Assembly: GCA_029983695.1 (NCBI GenBank)
Contig: JASBZB010000016.1
Span: 1 to 64,000 of the forward strand
Origin: Lutispora sp003527145
Lineage (GTDB): Bacteria > Bacillota > Clostridia > Lutisporales > Lutisporaceae
Direction of reading: 5' to 3'
DNA: 64,000 bases
Shown: positions 34,841 to 44,096 of the stretch, in pieces
How the letters are laid out: each line of letters starts with the position of its first letter
Numbering within the stretch: the stretch's first letter is position 1
Translations under genes and position numbers: made by a program
The notes under the pieces: model-generated
Told to the model about the DNA's origin: nothing
Database searches by the model: none
Seen by the model: only the letters and a program-made list of their open reading frames with translations

Positions 34841-35305
34841 TTGTCGATAAATATAGTGCTTGTAGAGCCTGAAATACCTCAGAACACCGGTAATATTGCA
34901 AGAACCTGTGCAGCAACAGGCTGTAAGCTTCACTTAGTAAAGCCTTTGGGCTTTTCTGTGGAAGATAAGTATTTAAAACGAGCCGGATTAGACTATTGGA
35001 GTTTGGTTGAGATTAAATATCATGATAATTTAGATGCTTTTTTCGATATGTATAGAGAAGGAAAGTTCTTCCTTTCCACCACTAAAGCTAAAAACAAATA
35101 TACTGATTTAAAATATGAAAAGGATTGCTTTATATTGTTTGGCAAAGAAACCGCAGGATTGCCCAAGGATTTGCTTTTAAAAAATCCGGATGAATGCATA
35201 AGGGTTCCTATGATCGATGAAGCAAGATCCTTAAACCTTTCGAATTCTGTTGCTATAGTAGTTTATGAGGCACTAAGGCAAATCGGATTTCCCAATATGA
35301 TATAA
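34841..35305 (+). CDS. trmL: tRNA (cytidine/uridine-34 2'-O)-methyltransferase TrmL
   Basis: A SPOUT methyltransferase of 154 residues. Family marks are INIVLVEPEIPQNTGNIART at the start, the middle FLSTTKAKNKYTDL and the knot region LFGKETAGLPKDLL...CIRVPM...RSLNLSNSVAIVVYEALRQ. It methylates the wobble ribose of leucine tRNAs, including those with anticodon CAA and UAA. TTG 34841 gives the usual length and N-terminus. It heads an operon with two DegV genes. Confidence 0.92.
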   Translation: MSINIVLVEPEIPQNTGNIARTCAATGCKLHLVKPLGFSVEDKYLKRAGLDYWSLVEIKYHDNLDAFFDMYREGKFFLSTTKAKNKYTDLKYEKDCFILFGKETAGLPKDLLLKNPDECIRVPMIDEARSLNLSNSVAIVVYEALRQIGFPNMI

Positions 35306-35329
35306 CATAGAGTGTAGGGGGAGTTATTA

Positions 35330-36169
35330 ATGGCTGTTGTTATTTTAACAGATACTATGTGCGATGTACCTAAGAAATTTGCAGATGAATATAATATCAG
35401 AGTATTGCCATTGACAGTAAATTTTGGGGAAGAATCCTTCAGGGATGGTATAGATATTACAGCAGATGAATTCTTTAAGAGACTGGAATCTTCTGAGGAA
35501 CTGCCTAAAACATCCCAGATAAACCCTCCGCAATTTGAAGCTGTATTTAAGGAGGAATTGGGAAAGAGCAATGCTGTTGTCGCGATTCTGGGTTCTTCCG
35601 AATTGAGCGGCACGTATAACTCCGCGGTTATTGCCAGAAATAATTTGGAAAGCCATAATATATTTGTCATAGATTCAAGAGCGGTGACCTTGGGGGCAGG
35701 ATTGCTGGTTATTAAGGCGGCGCGCTTGGCACGTGAGGGCAAATCTGCAGAGGATATAGTTGATAATATTGAAAAAGCCAAAGATAGGATGAAACAATTT
35801 TTTATTATAGGAAGCTTGAAGTATCTGTACAAAGGAGGGCGCATATCTCTTTCTGCTTCGGTGCTTGGTTCGATTTTGAACATTAAGCCTATAATAACTA
35901 TGGTGGATGGAAAACTGGAGATGATTGAAAAAACCAGAGGAATAAAGAAGGCCATTTCCATAATGATGGATAATATAAAATCTAACGGTTGGACATTAGA
36001 CGGTAAGGTGATAGGCATAAACCATACCTTATGTCCTGAACAAGCTGATTATATTGAAGAAATAATAAATATGTCCTTTAAGCCCAAAGAGATAATAAGA
36101 GGAGAGGTGGGATCTGTGGTAGGAACTCATGCCGGCCCCGGTTGTGTGGCGCTACATTTTGAATTATAG
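35330..36169 (+). CDS. DegV family fatty-acid-binding protein (copy 1)
   Basis: A protein of 279 residues. DegV marks are VILTDTMCDVPKKFADEY, the fatty-acid-contact segment PKTSQINPPQF, LGSSELSGTYNSAV and KYLYKGGRISLSASVLG. DegV/FakB proteins hold a fatty acid for phosphorylation by FakA. No fakA gene lies here, so the kinase must be elsewhere. The Ser/Thr-rich first loop has Cys in place of the usual Ser in DSTxDL (DTMCDV), a small departure. Start ATG 35330 follows AGGGGGAG. Confidence 0.9.
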   Translation: MAVVILTDTMCDVPKKFADEYNIRVLPLTVNFGEESFRDGIDITADEFFKRLESSEELPKTSQINPPQFEAVFKEELGKSNAVVAILGSSELSGTYNSAVIARNNLESHNIFVIDSRAVTLGAGLLVIKAARLAREGKSAEDIVDNIEKAKDRMKQFFIIGSLKYLYKGGRISLSASVLGSILNIKPIITMVDGKLEMIEKTRGIKKAISIMMDNIKSNGWTLDGKVIGINHTLCPEQADYIEEIINMSFKPKEIIRGEVGSVVGTHAGPGCVALHFEL

Positions 36170-36183
36170 AGGAGAGGTGGAGT

Positions 36184-37023
36184 ATGAGCAAGATTAAAAT
36201 AATTACCGACAGTACATCAGATTTGCCAAGAGGTATAGCAGAAAAATATGATATTGAGGTTTTGCCTCTCACCATATTTTTTGATAAAGATGAATATAGA
36301 GATTGGGTAGATATAGCTCCAAACGCTTTTTTCGAGAGGATGAGAAATTCAGAAAAATTGCCAACAACATCACAGGTGAACCCAAACAGCTTTAAAGAAA
36401 AATATGAATTGTTTCTAAAGGATTATGACCATATAATATCCATACATCTGTCTTCAGATGCCAGCGGAACTTATAATTCTGCAGTAATTGCCAGGGAAAT
36501 GGTCGGCGAAGATAAGGTAACTGTTATAGATACAAGAAACTATACCTATGGCTTCGGCCAAATGGTGATAGAAGCCGCAGAGATGGCGGGGGAGAGAAGG
36601 ACAAAAGAGGAAATAGTTGATAGAATAAACTATCTGATAGATAATGTGAAAACTTTATTTGTGGTTGATACCCTTGAGTATTTAAAAAAAGGCGGAAGAC
36701 TCTCTGCTACTAAGGCAACCATAGGGACCTTGTTAAACCTGAAGCCCATATTGACTGTTGACGACGGAAAAATAGTGGCGATTGACAAGGCCAGAGGGAT
36801 GAAGAAAGCGCTGAAACGGATTGTGGAAATAATGCAGGAGCAAGGTGCCAACTTAAAAGATCAGAAGGTCAAGCTCGGTCATGCAGATAATCTGGAGCAT
36901 TTAAGAGACTTTGAAGCTGCCATCGAGGAAACCTGCGGCAAATTTGAGATGGAAGAATTTGAAATAGGCTGTGTCATAGGCGTATATTGCGGTCCGGGAA
37001 CCGTGGTTATCCACTATATTTAA
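36184..37023 (+). CDS. DegV family fatty-acid-binding protein (copy 2)
   Basis: A protein of 279 residues, the same length as the gene 15 bases upstream and clearly paralogous (IITDSTSDLPRGIAEKYDIEV; PTTSQVNPNSF; HLSSDASGTYNSAV; EYLKKGGRLSATKATIG). It keeps the standard DSTSDL start that copy 1 has lost. Two FakB copies usually differ in preferred fatty acid (saturated or unsaturated). RBS GAGAGGTGG precedes ATG 36184. Confidence 0.92.
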   Translation: MSKIKIITDSTSDLPRGIAEKYDIEVLPLTIFFDKDEYRDWVDIAPNAFFERMRNSEKLPTTSQVNPNSFKEKYELFLKDYDHIISIHLSSDASGTYNSAVIAREMVGEDKVTVIDTRNYTYGFGQMVIEAAEMAGERRTKEEIVDRINYLIDNVKTLFVVDTLEYLKKGGRLSATKATIGTLLNLKPILTVDDGKIVAIDKARGMKKALKRIVEIMQEQGANLKDQKVKLGHADNLEHLRDFEAAIEETCGKFEMEEFEIGCVIGVYCGPGTVVIHYI

Positions 37024-37149
37024 AAATTTTTTTAAAAACAAACAAATAAAGCTTGAATAGATTAGACAAATTGTATATAGTATAAGTATAGGAAATATCT
37101 ATAAAAAAAATATACGATTTTTGGTATAATTTAATATGGTATGGATGAA

Positions 37150-37312
37150 GATTCGCGGGAGATGCCTATTAAAATAGGAGCCGAAGGAGTAAGTACGGAA
37201 AAGCCCGTTAATGAAACTCTCAGGCAAAAGGACCGCAATCGGACATAACTCTGGAAAGCATTATGCACCGAAGGAGCAATTCTATTTCATAGAAGAATCT
37301 CTCAGGTTAATG
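37150..37312 (+). promoter_or_regulatory. Tandem glycine riboswitch controlling the glycine reductase operon
   Basis: Aptamer 1 has ATTCGCGGGAGA, GCCGAAGGAG, AAACTCTCAGGCAAAAGGACCG and GGACATAACTCTGGAAAG. Aptamer 2 has CACCGAAGGAGCA, a short P3-like hairpin and AATCTCTCAGGTTAATGACAG. A terminator follows directly. Glycine riboswitches usually turn on glycine-use genes by preventing termination, which fits grd. A TATAAT box at 37125-37130 is the likely -10 element. Confidence 0.95.
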
Positions 37313-37314
37313 AC

Positions 37315-37346
37315 AGAGATAGAGGCAACTGCTTCTATCTCTTTTT
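37315..37346 (+). terminator. Expression-platform terminator of the glycine riboswitch
   Basis: AGAGATAGA / TCTATCTCT stem (37315-37323 and 37334-37342) with a 10-base loop, then TTTTG. The left arm overlaps the end of aptamer 2, so aptamer folding can compete with the terminator. The 107 bases from here to grdX hold no gene. Confidence 0.85.
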
Positions 37347-37453
37347 GTTAGCATGAGAACATCAGTTGCGATTCATAAATGCATCTTTGATAAACTACCC
37401 GCTAACGAAAAAAGAATAGAAGATAATATGCAGCTAAAAATATTGATTGAGAG

Positions 37454-37855
37454 GTGATAAGCCTGACACGGAATATCTATATTTTAACTAATAATGTCTT
37501 GATTTGTGATAAATTTAACGACACATTGAAGGTTTCTTACGTTGACGGCAGCTATATCGATGTTTTGTATCAGGTAAGAGACAGAATACACACAGGCAGT
37601 GTCCTGATCTCACATCCCCTTATGGGAAGCGTTAAACCAAATGAGACACCATATAGAAGCATAATATTGGAAGATAAAAAAGGAGCTTTGGATTTTCAAT
37701 CGCTTTCAATCATTGAATCCAGCATAGAAAGCTGTAAAAAACTGCTTAATGACAGACCTACACCGGACTGGAGCAATAAAGTCCTTGAAGATTTTAGGTT
37801 TTTGGATATGAAGCTTTTAGAAAGCGCATTATCAAGCCTGGGTATAAACTACTAA
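37454..37855 (+). CDS. grdX: GrdX family protein of the glycine reductase operon
   Basis: A protein of 133 residues in the normal first position of grd operons. It begins with NIYILTNNVLICDKF and has HPLMGSVKPNETPYRSIIL in the middle, which matches GrdX; its biochemical role is unknown. The start is uncertain: GTG 37454 has no ribosome site, while GAGAGGTGA at 37449-37457 would fit a CTG at 37463. It is co-transcribed with trxB 69 bases downstream. Confidence 0.85.
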   Translation: MISLTRNIYILTNNVLICDKFNDTLKVSYVDGSYIDVLYQVRDRIHTGSVLISHPLMGSVKPNETPYRSIILEDKKGALDFQSLSIIESSIESCKKLLNDRPTPDWSNKVLEDFRFLDMKLLESALSSLGINY

Positions 37856-37924
37856 AACCAGATGAATAGATATAACAAACTAATCCAATGATATACATAT
37901 GAAAGTGATGAAAGGGGTAGAATA

Positions 37925-38854
37925 ATGGATAAAATTTACGATGTTGCCATAATAGGGGGAGGACCTGGAGGACTTGCTGCAGGATTATATGCTTCCAGAG
38001 GCAGAATGAGTGCTGTAATAATTGAAAAAGGCAAATGGGGAGGACAGGCTGCAACAACCGAAGAGCTGGAAAACTATCCCGGTTCTATTGAGCATCCTAC
38101 AGGGCCCAGCCTTACAGCAAGGATGAAGAGTCAGGCAGAAGCCTTTGGAACTGAATTTATAAAGGATGAAGTGGTAGGGTTTGATTTAAGCGATAAAGTC
38201 AAAGTCCTGAAGCTGAAAGAAGGAGAAATTAAAGCGAAATCGATAATCATAGCAAGCGGAGCTCAGCATGTCAATTTAGGAGCACCGGGAGAAGACGATT
38301 TCAGAGGTAAAGGCGTATCCTACTGCGCAACCTGTGATGCTGATTTCTTCGCAGAATTGGAAGTAGTAGTTGTAGGCGGAGGAGACGCAGCGGTTGAAGA
38401 AGCTTTGTATCTTACCAAATTTGCTGATAAGGTCTCAATAGTTCATAGAAGAAATGAATTCAGAGCAGCAAAATCTATCGTAGAAAAAGCATTGGATAAT
38501 GAAAAAATACAAATAATATGGGATAGTGTTGTTGAAGAAATATACGGTGATGGAATAGTGGAAGGCGTTAAGCTGAAAAATGTAAAAACCGGCGAGATAA
38601 CAGACTACAGAACCGATGGAGTATTCGTATTCGTAGGCACAAAGCCTGTATCCGAATTTGCAAAGGGCATAGTGGATATGGATGAAAAGGGTTATATAAT
38701 TGCAGATGCGGAGATGAAGACTTCAGCAGAAGGTATATTTGCAGCAGGCGATGTCAGGGTTACACCATTAAGGCAGGTTATAACTGCAGCAGCGGATGGA
38801 GCTGTGGCAGCTATAAGTGCTGAAAAATATATAGAAAGAACCTTTAATAAATAA
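37925..38854 (+). CDS. trxB: Thioredoxin reductase of the glycine reductase system
   Basis: A flavoprotein of 309 residues. FAD-binding GGGPGGLAAGLYASRG near residue 12, the active dithiol YCATCDADFF near 135-140, NADPH-binding VVVGGGDAAVEEAL near 150, and the late FAD motif GIFAAGDVR. It reduces the thioredoxin encoded next, which regenerates the selenoprotein A of glycine reductase. Start ATG 37925 follows AAAGGGG. Confidence 0.93.
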   Translation: MDKIYDVAIIGGGPGGLAAGLYASRGRMSAVIIEKGKWGGQAATTEELENYPGSIEHPTGPSLTARMKSQAEAFGTEFIKDEVVGFDLSDKVKVLKLKEGEIKAKSIIIASGAQHVNLGAPGEDDFRGKGVSYCATCDADFFAELEVVVVGGGDAAVEEALYLTKFADKVSIVHRRNEFRAAKSIVEKALDNEKIQIIWDSVVEEIYGDGIVEGVKLKNVKTGEITDYRTDGVFVFVGTKPVSEFAKGIVDMDEKGYIIADAEMKTSAEGIFAAGDVRVTPLRQVITAAADGAVAAISAEKYIERTFNK

Positions 38855-38961
38855 TTAGAGGAGACTGGAGCCGCTAAAAGACAAGAAAATCTCACGAAAT
38901 CTGAAATAAAAAATTCAGTGACTTTCAGTGGCTTATAAAATGCTTAAAAGGAGGTGAAACA

Positions 38962-39282
38962 ATGTTAGAGCTGAACAAAGAAAATTTTGACCAAGAGGTA
39001 TTACAGGCAGCAGGACCGGTAATAGTAGATTTCTGGGGCACAAAATGCGAACCCTGCAAGGCTTTGATGCCCGACGTAGAAAGATTGGCAGAGCAATACA
39101 AGGATAAAATGAAGTTCTGCAAGCTTAATACTACTGAAAACAGAAGATTGGCTATAAGCCAAAAGGTTATGGGCTTACCTACTTTCATAGTTTATAAAAA
39201 CGGCGAGAAGGTAAAGGAAATCAGCGGTGCAGATAATTGCACACCTGATACCATAGAAAACCTGATAAAAGAGAACATATAA
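38962..39282 (+). CDS. trxA: Thioredoxin of the glycine reductase system
   Basis: A thioredoxin of 106 residues. The active site is WGTKCEPCKALMPD (CEPC in place of the usual CGPC); the cis-Pro follows in KVMGLPTFIVYKNG. Variant active-site pairs are typical for thioredoxins dedicated to glycine reductase. It passes electrons from TrxB to the selenoprotein A redox site. RBS AGGAGGTGA precedes ATG 38962. Confidence 0.93.
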   Translation: MLELNKENFDQEVLQAAGPVIVDFWGTKCEPCKALMPDVERLAEQYKDKMKFCKLNTTENRRLAISQKVMGLPTFIVYKNGEKVKEISGADNCTPDTIENLIKENI

Positions 39283-39291
39283 CGTTTCCAT

Positions 39292-39310
39292 GGGGGACTC
39301 TCAGTCCCCC
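39292..39310 (+). other. Intercistronic hairpin between trxA and grdE
   Basis: GGGGGACT / AGTCCCCC perfect 8-bp stem with loop CTC. No T run follows, so it is more likely a message-stabilising or processing hairpin than a terminator. It lies just upstream of the grdE ribosome site. Confidence 0.6.
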
Positions 39311-39335
39311 TCCAAATAAAAGGGAGGTGAATCTC

Positions 39336-40622
39336 ATGCGTCTAGAGTTAGGCAATATATTCATAAAGGATTTACAGTTTGGCGAAGCTACAAAAGTTGA
39401 AAATGGCGTATTGTATGTAAACAAGAAGGAGCTTTTGGAGGCAGTCAGCGGCGACAATAGGTTGGTCAGCATAGAGGTAGATATTGCAAAACCCGGTGAA
39501 GAGACCCGAATAATGCCGGTAAAGGACGTCATTGAACCAAGAGTAAAAGTTGAAGGGCCTGGCGGAATATTCCCAGGATTTATCAACAAGGTTGATGTAG
39601 TAGGATCAGGCAAGACTCATGTATTAAAAGGTGCTGCAGTTGTCACTGCAGGTAAGATTGTGGGATTCCAGGAAGGTATAATCGATATGACTGGGCCCGG
39701 TGCAGATTACACTCCGTTTTCTAAGACCAATAATTTAGTATTGGTTTGCACACCTATTGATCATTTACCTCAGCATGAGCATGAGCAAGCAGTCAGGATG
39801 GTAGGCTTGAAAGCTGCGGCTTATATAGGAGAAGCAGGAAGAAATGTAAAGCCTGATGAAGTTAAGACTTATGAAACTTTACCGCTATTGGAAGGCATTA
39901 AGAAATATCCTGATCTTCCAAGGGTAGCATATGTCTACATGCTTCAAACCCAGGGACTTCTTCATGACACTTATGTATACGGTGTGGATGCAAAGAGAAT
40001 AGTTCCTACACTCATATATCCAACAGAGGTTATGGATGGAGCAATACTAAGCGGAAACTGTGTTTCTGCATGCGACAAGAACCCAACATATAATCATCTG
40101 AACAATCCAATAATTGAAGATCTATATGAAAGACACGGCAAGGATTATAACTTTGTTGGCGTCATCATAACAAATGAAAACGTTACATTGGCTGATAAGG
40201 AAAGATCTTCAAATTGGTCCGCTAAATTGGCAGAATATCTCGGACTTGATGCAGTCATAGTATCTGAGGAAGGCTTTGGAAACCCCGATACCGACCTTAT
40301 GATGAATTGCAAGAAGATCTCGGCAAAAGGAATTAAAACCGTCCTTGTTACTGACGAATATGCAGGAAGAGACGGAGCATCCCAATCTCTGGCAGATGCT
40401 GACAAATCAGCTGATGCAGTTGTAACAGCAGGAAACGCCAACGAAGTGATCGAACTTCCGGCAATGAAGAAGGTAATAGGGGATTTGAAACCTGCCGACA
40501 TAATAGCAGGAGGCTTTGCAGGCAGCTTGAGACCTGACGGAAGCATAGTTGCTGAGCTTCAGGTAATAACCGGAGCAACCAGCGAAATAGGCTTCAATAA
40601 GCTATCAGCAACACAATATTAG
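39336..40622 (+). CDS. grdE: Glycine reductase component B proprotein GrdE (pyruvoyl-forming)
   Basis: A protein of 428 residues. GrdE is the precursor that is cut at an internal Cys to make the two small subunits of protein B, one with a pyruvoyl group that binds glycine as a Schiff base. The cleavage region is visible near residues 238-250 (SGNCVSACDKNPTYNH). Other marks are GPGGIFPGFINKVDVVGSGKTHVLKG and EHEQAVRMVGLKAAAYI. ATG 39336 sits 6 bases after GGGAGGTGA; the in-frame GTG at 39327 lies inside that site. Confidence 0.93.
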   Translation: MRLELGNIFIKDLQFGEATKVENGVLYVNKKELLEAVSGDNRLVSIEVDIAKPGEETRIMPVKDVIEPRVKVEGPGGIFPGFINKVDVVGSGKTHVLKGAAVVTAGKIVGFQEGIIDMTGPGADYTPFSKTNNLVLVCTPIDHLPQHEHEQAVRMVGLKAAAYIGEAGRNVKPDEVKTYETLPLLEGIKKYPDLPRVAYVYMLQTQGLLHDTYVYGVDAKRIVPTLIYPTEVMDGAILSGNCVSACDKNPTYNHLNNPIIEDLYERHGKDYNFVGVIITNENVTLADKERSSNWSAKLAEYLGLDAVIVSEEGFGNPDTDLMMNCKKISAKGIKTVLVTDEYAGRDGASQSLADADKSADAVVTAGNANEVIELPAMKKVIGDLKPADIIAGGFAGSLRPDGSIVAELQVITGATSEIGFNKLSATQY

Positions 40623-40670
40623 AACTCAGATAATACAAAATAGAAAATCAATATAGAAAGGATGAATCGC

Positions 40671-41132
40671 ATGTTACAGGACAAGAAGGTAATCATCATA
40701 GGCGATAGAGACGGCATTCCTGCTCCTGCTATAGAAGAGTGCGTTAAGACAGCAGGCGCTGAGGTAGTGTTTGCATCAACCGAATGCTTTGTCTGAACGG
40801 CCGCAGGAGCGATGGATCTGGAAAATCAAAAGAGGGTATTAGAACTTTCCGAGAAATACGGGAAGGAAAATGTTGTAGTAGTATTAGGCGCATCCGAAGC
40901 TGAAACAGCAGGATTAGCAGCTGAAACAGTTACAGCAGGAGACCCTACTTATGCAGGTCCTTTAGCAGGAGTCTCGTTGGGACTCGCAGTTTATCATATA
41001 TTTGAACTTAAAGAAGAAGTTGACGCCGGTGTGTTCGATGAGCAGTGCGGCATGATGGAAATGGTTCTTGATGTTGATGCCATTGGTGCCGAAGTCAAAT
41101 CCATCAGGGATCAGTATTCTCAATTTAAATAA
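40671..41132 (+). CDS. grdA: Glycine reductase selenoprotein A (Sec at residue 42)
   Basis: Read through TGA 40794-40796 it is 153 residues long. The start is ATG 40671 (MLQDKKVIIIGDRDG), and the redox site is CFV-U-TAAGAMDLE, the signature of GrdA. The UGA codes for selenocysteine, which becomes carboxymethylated by protein B and passes the carboxymethyl group to protein C to yield acetyl phosphate. A gene finder without selenocysteine would report only the part after 40812. It is co-transcribed with grdE and grdB. Confidence 0.95.
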
Positions 41133-41141
41133 TATTCCTCA

Positions 41142-41155
41142 TGTTCGAAAGAACA
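41142..41155 (+). other. Small hairpin between grdA and grdB
   Basis: TGTTC / GAACA stem with a GAAA tetraloop and no T run. It is a possible processing or stability site inside the operon. Confidence 0.4.
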
Positions 41156-41183
41156 AATAAAAGAGAGGAGGGAAGTTACTAAT

Positions 41184-42488
41184 ATGATTAAAGTAGTTCA
41201 TTATATAAATCAGTTCTACGGTGGCATTGGCGGCGAAGAAAAAGCCGATGTGAAGCCGGAAGTAAGAGAAGGTGTGGTAGGACCAGGTATGGCTCTCAAG
41301 GCTGCCTTGGGAAGCGATGCTCAAATAGTAGCTACAGTCATTTGTGGTGACTCATATTTTAACGAAAACCTGGAAGAGGCTACAGCCGAAATCCTTCAGA
41401 TGGTTAAGACCTATGAACCGGATTTATTCATAGCCGGACCTGCCTTCAATGCAGGCAGATATGGAGTTGCGTGCGGTTCCATATGCAAGGCTGTTAAGGA
41501 GAGCTTAAATATCCCTGTTGTATCAGGCATGTATCCGGAGAACCCCGGAGTAGATATGTTCAAAAAAGACTTCCATATAGTTGAGACTGCCAATGCTGCT
41601 ACAGGCATGAGACAGGCGATTCCAGCCGTTGCGAAGCTTGGATTGAAGCTGGCAAAGGGTGAGACATTGGGAGCACCGACAGAAGAGGGCTATATCCCAA
41701 GAGGAGTTCGCAAGAACATATTCAAAGATGAAAGAGGCTCCAAGAGAGCTGTTAATATGCTTGTTGCCAAATTAAAGGGCGAGGCTTTTTCTACAGAGTA
41801 TGCAATGCCTGATTTTGATAGGGTAGCACCAAATCAGCCGGTATTGGATATGAAAAATGCAAGGATCGCTTTGGTTACCTCCGGCGGTATAGTTCCTAAG
41901 GGAAATCCGGACAGGATAGAAGCTTCTTCGGCTTCCAAGTATGGCAAGTATGATATAGAAGGCGTTATGGATCTTACAGAAGAAACATACGAAACAGCTC
42001 ACGGCGGATATGACCCTGTATATGCAAACCAAGATGCAGACAGAGTTCTTCCTGTCGATGTGTTAAGAGACCTTGAAAAAGAAGGAGTAATAGGCAAACT
42101 TCATAGATATTTCTATACTACGGTAGGGAATGGAACCTCCGTTGCTAATGCTAAGAAATTTGCTTCTACCTTTGCTCAAGAATTGGTGAAAGACGGAGTT
42201 CAGGCAGTTATACTTACTTCTACCTGAGGCACCTGCACTCGTTGCGGCGCAACGATGGTAAAAGAAATTGAAAGAGCAGGGATACCCGTGGTTCACATCT
42301 GCACGGTTGTTCCGATTTCATTGACAGTTGGAGCAAACAGGATAGTTCCGGCCATAGCAATTCCGCATCCGCTCGGAAATCCTGCTCTCAGCAAAGCTGA
42401 TGAGAAAGCCATAAGAAGAGAAATCGTTCTTAAGGCGTTAAAAGCACTGGAAACAGAAGTTCACGGTCAGACAGTATTTGATAAATAA
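41184..42488 (+). CDS. grdB: Glycine reductase component B selenoprotein GrdB (Sec at residue 348)
   Basis: A protein of 434 residues when TGA 42225-42227 is read as selenocysteine. The site is LTST-U-GTCTRCGATM, a UxxC motif as known for GrdB. The N-terminal part has YINQFYGGIGGEEKAD and GPGMALKAALG. GrdB is the large substrate-specific subunit of protein B that activates glycine with the pyruvoyl subunit from GrdE. It runs to TAA 42488. AGGAGGGAAG precedes ATG 41184. Confidence 0.95.
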
Positions 42489-42491
42489 TTT

Positions 42492-42520
42492 AAAGGGTGG
42501 TGTGATACCACCCTTTTTTA
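42492..42520 (+). terminator. Terminator-like hairpin between grdB and grdC
   Basis: AAAGGGTGGT / ACCACCCTTT perfect 10-bp stem (42492-42501 and 42507-42516), 5-base loop, then TTTTAAG. In an otherwise continuous operon this should cause partial termination or lower grdC/grdD expression relative to grdA/grdB. Confidence 0.7.
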
Positions 42521-42546
42521 AGAAATATATTCGGAGGTGTAATTAA

Positions 42547-44085
42547 ATGACAACGCCTGTAGTAAAAGGGGCAGCATATGTGCTAGTTCATACGCCTGAC
42601 ATGGTTATGCACTATGGAACTACTTGTTCTTCCGAGCATGATGCCAACCCGAATTCTGAATTTTTAAAGAAAGTTCCAAGTCACCTGAGAAGCTATGAGG
42701 AAGCGGTTAAATATGCTCCAAACCAAGCTTATATAGGAAATATTTTACCTGATGACTTGAATAATATTCCCAGACCCTGGTATAAAAACCTTGTGGAAGA
42801 TGGAAAAGAAGAAGGCAAAATGGGTGAAATGGTTCCCCAAGACGAATTGTATATAGTGATGAAACTATGCGACGCTTTTGATCTGATCATGCTTGAAAAA
42901 GAATTTTCCGATTCTGCAAAAGCAAAGCTTTCTAAAAAGCCTTATTTCACAGAAGCTGAAATCGCAAAGATCAAAGAAGGCTTTGATGCCGCAGACATAG
43001 AGAAGAAGCTTTCAGAAGGTGCAGAGCCCCTTCATTTCAACGGCAAGGTCGTAGGCTGTGTTAAAGCCGCCCATGCTACAGATAAGAACCTTACTGCACA
43101 TATCATGGCTGAAAACATAGTGGTTAAGGCCTCAGCAGTTATAGCTTTAAAAAATCTCGTTTATAGAAATAATATCCCTGCAGACTCCATTGAATATGTT
43201 ATCGAATGCTCCGAAGAAGCATGCGGCGATATGAATCAGAGAGGCGGAGGAAACTTTGCGAAGGCTATAGCTGAGGTTGCCGGATTGGTATCAGCTACAG
43301 GCTCGGATACAAGAGGCTTCTGTGCAGCACCCACCCATTCATTGATAAATGCTGCTGCATTGGTAAAGTCCGGAGTATATAAGAGTGTGGCAATCGTTGC
43401 CGGAGGAGCTACTGCAAAGCTTGGTATGAATGGAAGAGACCATGTAAACAAAGATTTGCCAATACTGGAAGATTGCCTTGGAACCTTTGCCATATTGGTT
43501 ACTGAGGATGATGGTGTAAGCCCTGTTCTAAGAACTGATATTGTAGGAAGACATACTGTAGGTACAGGATCATCACCTCAGGCAGTTATGGAATCCCTTA
43601 TCACCAAGCCGCTGGATAAAAACGGACTCAAGATAACCGACATCAACAAATATTCTGTAGAAATGCAGACTCCTGAAATCACTGAGCCTGCCGGCGCCGG
43701 AGACGTACCATTGGCGAACTACAAGATGATCGCTGCTTTGGGAGCAAAGCGCGGCGACATAGACAGAGCTTATATGCCTACCTTTATAAAAGAACATGGA
43801 ATGCCGGGCTTTGCACCGACACAAGGTCATATACCCTCGGGAGTTCCTTTTGTGGGTGCCGGAAGGAAGATGATCATGGAAGGCAAAATAGACAGGGCTA
43901 TGATAGTTGGAAAGGGAAGCCTTTTCCTAGGAAGAATGACCAACTTGTTTGACGGCGTATCTATAGTTATGGAAAAGAACCCTGGAAAAGTTGAAGAAAT
44001 AGGAGCAGTGTCTAAAGAAGAGATCAAGGGAATGGTAGCAGAAACAATGAAAGAATTTGCAGCATTCTTACTTAACGGAAAGTAG
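42547..44085 (+). CDS. grdC: Glycine reductase component C subunit beta
   Basis: A protein of 512 residues with a thiolase/FabH-like fold in its second half. Marks are VLVHTPDMVMHYGTTCSSE near the start, IECSEEACGDMNQRGGGNFAK, the late FCAAPTHSLINAAAL and VGKGSLFLGRMTNLFDGVSI. With GrdD it forms protein C, which takes the carboxymethyl group from selenoprotein A and releases acetyl phosphate. The start is ATG 42547 with CGGAGGTG upstream; the stop is 11 bases from the grdD start. Confidence 0.93.
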   Translation: MTTPVVKGAAYVLVHTPDMVMHYGTTCSSEHDANPNSEFLKKVPSHLRSYEEAVKYAPNQAYIGNILPDDLNNIPRPWYKNLVEDGKEEGKMGEMVPQDELYIVMKLCDAFDLIMLEKEFSDSAKAKLSKKPYFTEAEIAKIKEGFDAADIEKKLSEGAEPLHFNGKVVGCVKAAHATDKNLTAHIMAENIVVKASAVIALKNLVYRNNIPADSIEYVIECSEEACGDMNQRGGGNFAKAIAEVAGLVSATGSDTRGFCAAPTHSLINAAALVKSGVYKSVAIVAGGATAKLGMNGRDHVNKDLPILEDCLGTFAILVTEDDGVSPVLRTDIVGRHTVGTGSSPQAVMESLITKPLDKNGLKITDINKYSVEMQTPEITEPAGAGDVPLANYKMIAALGAKRGDIDRAYMPTFIKEHGMPGFAPTQGHIPSGVPFVGAGRKMIMEGKIDRAMIVGKGSLFLGRMTNLFDGVSIVMEKNPGKVEEIGAVSKEEIKGMVAETMKEFAAFLLNGK

Positions 44086-44096
44086 GGGTGAATGAT

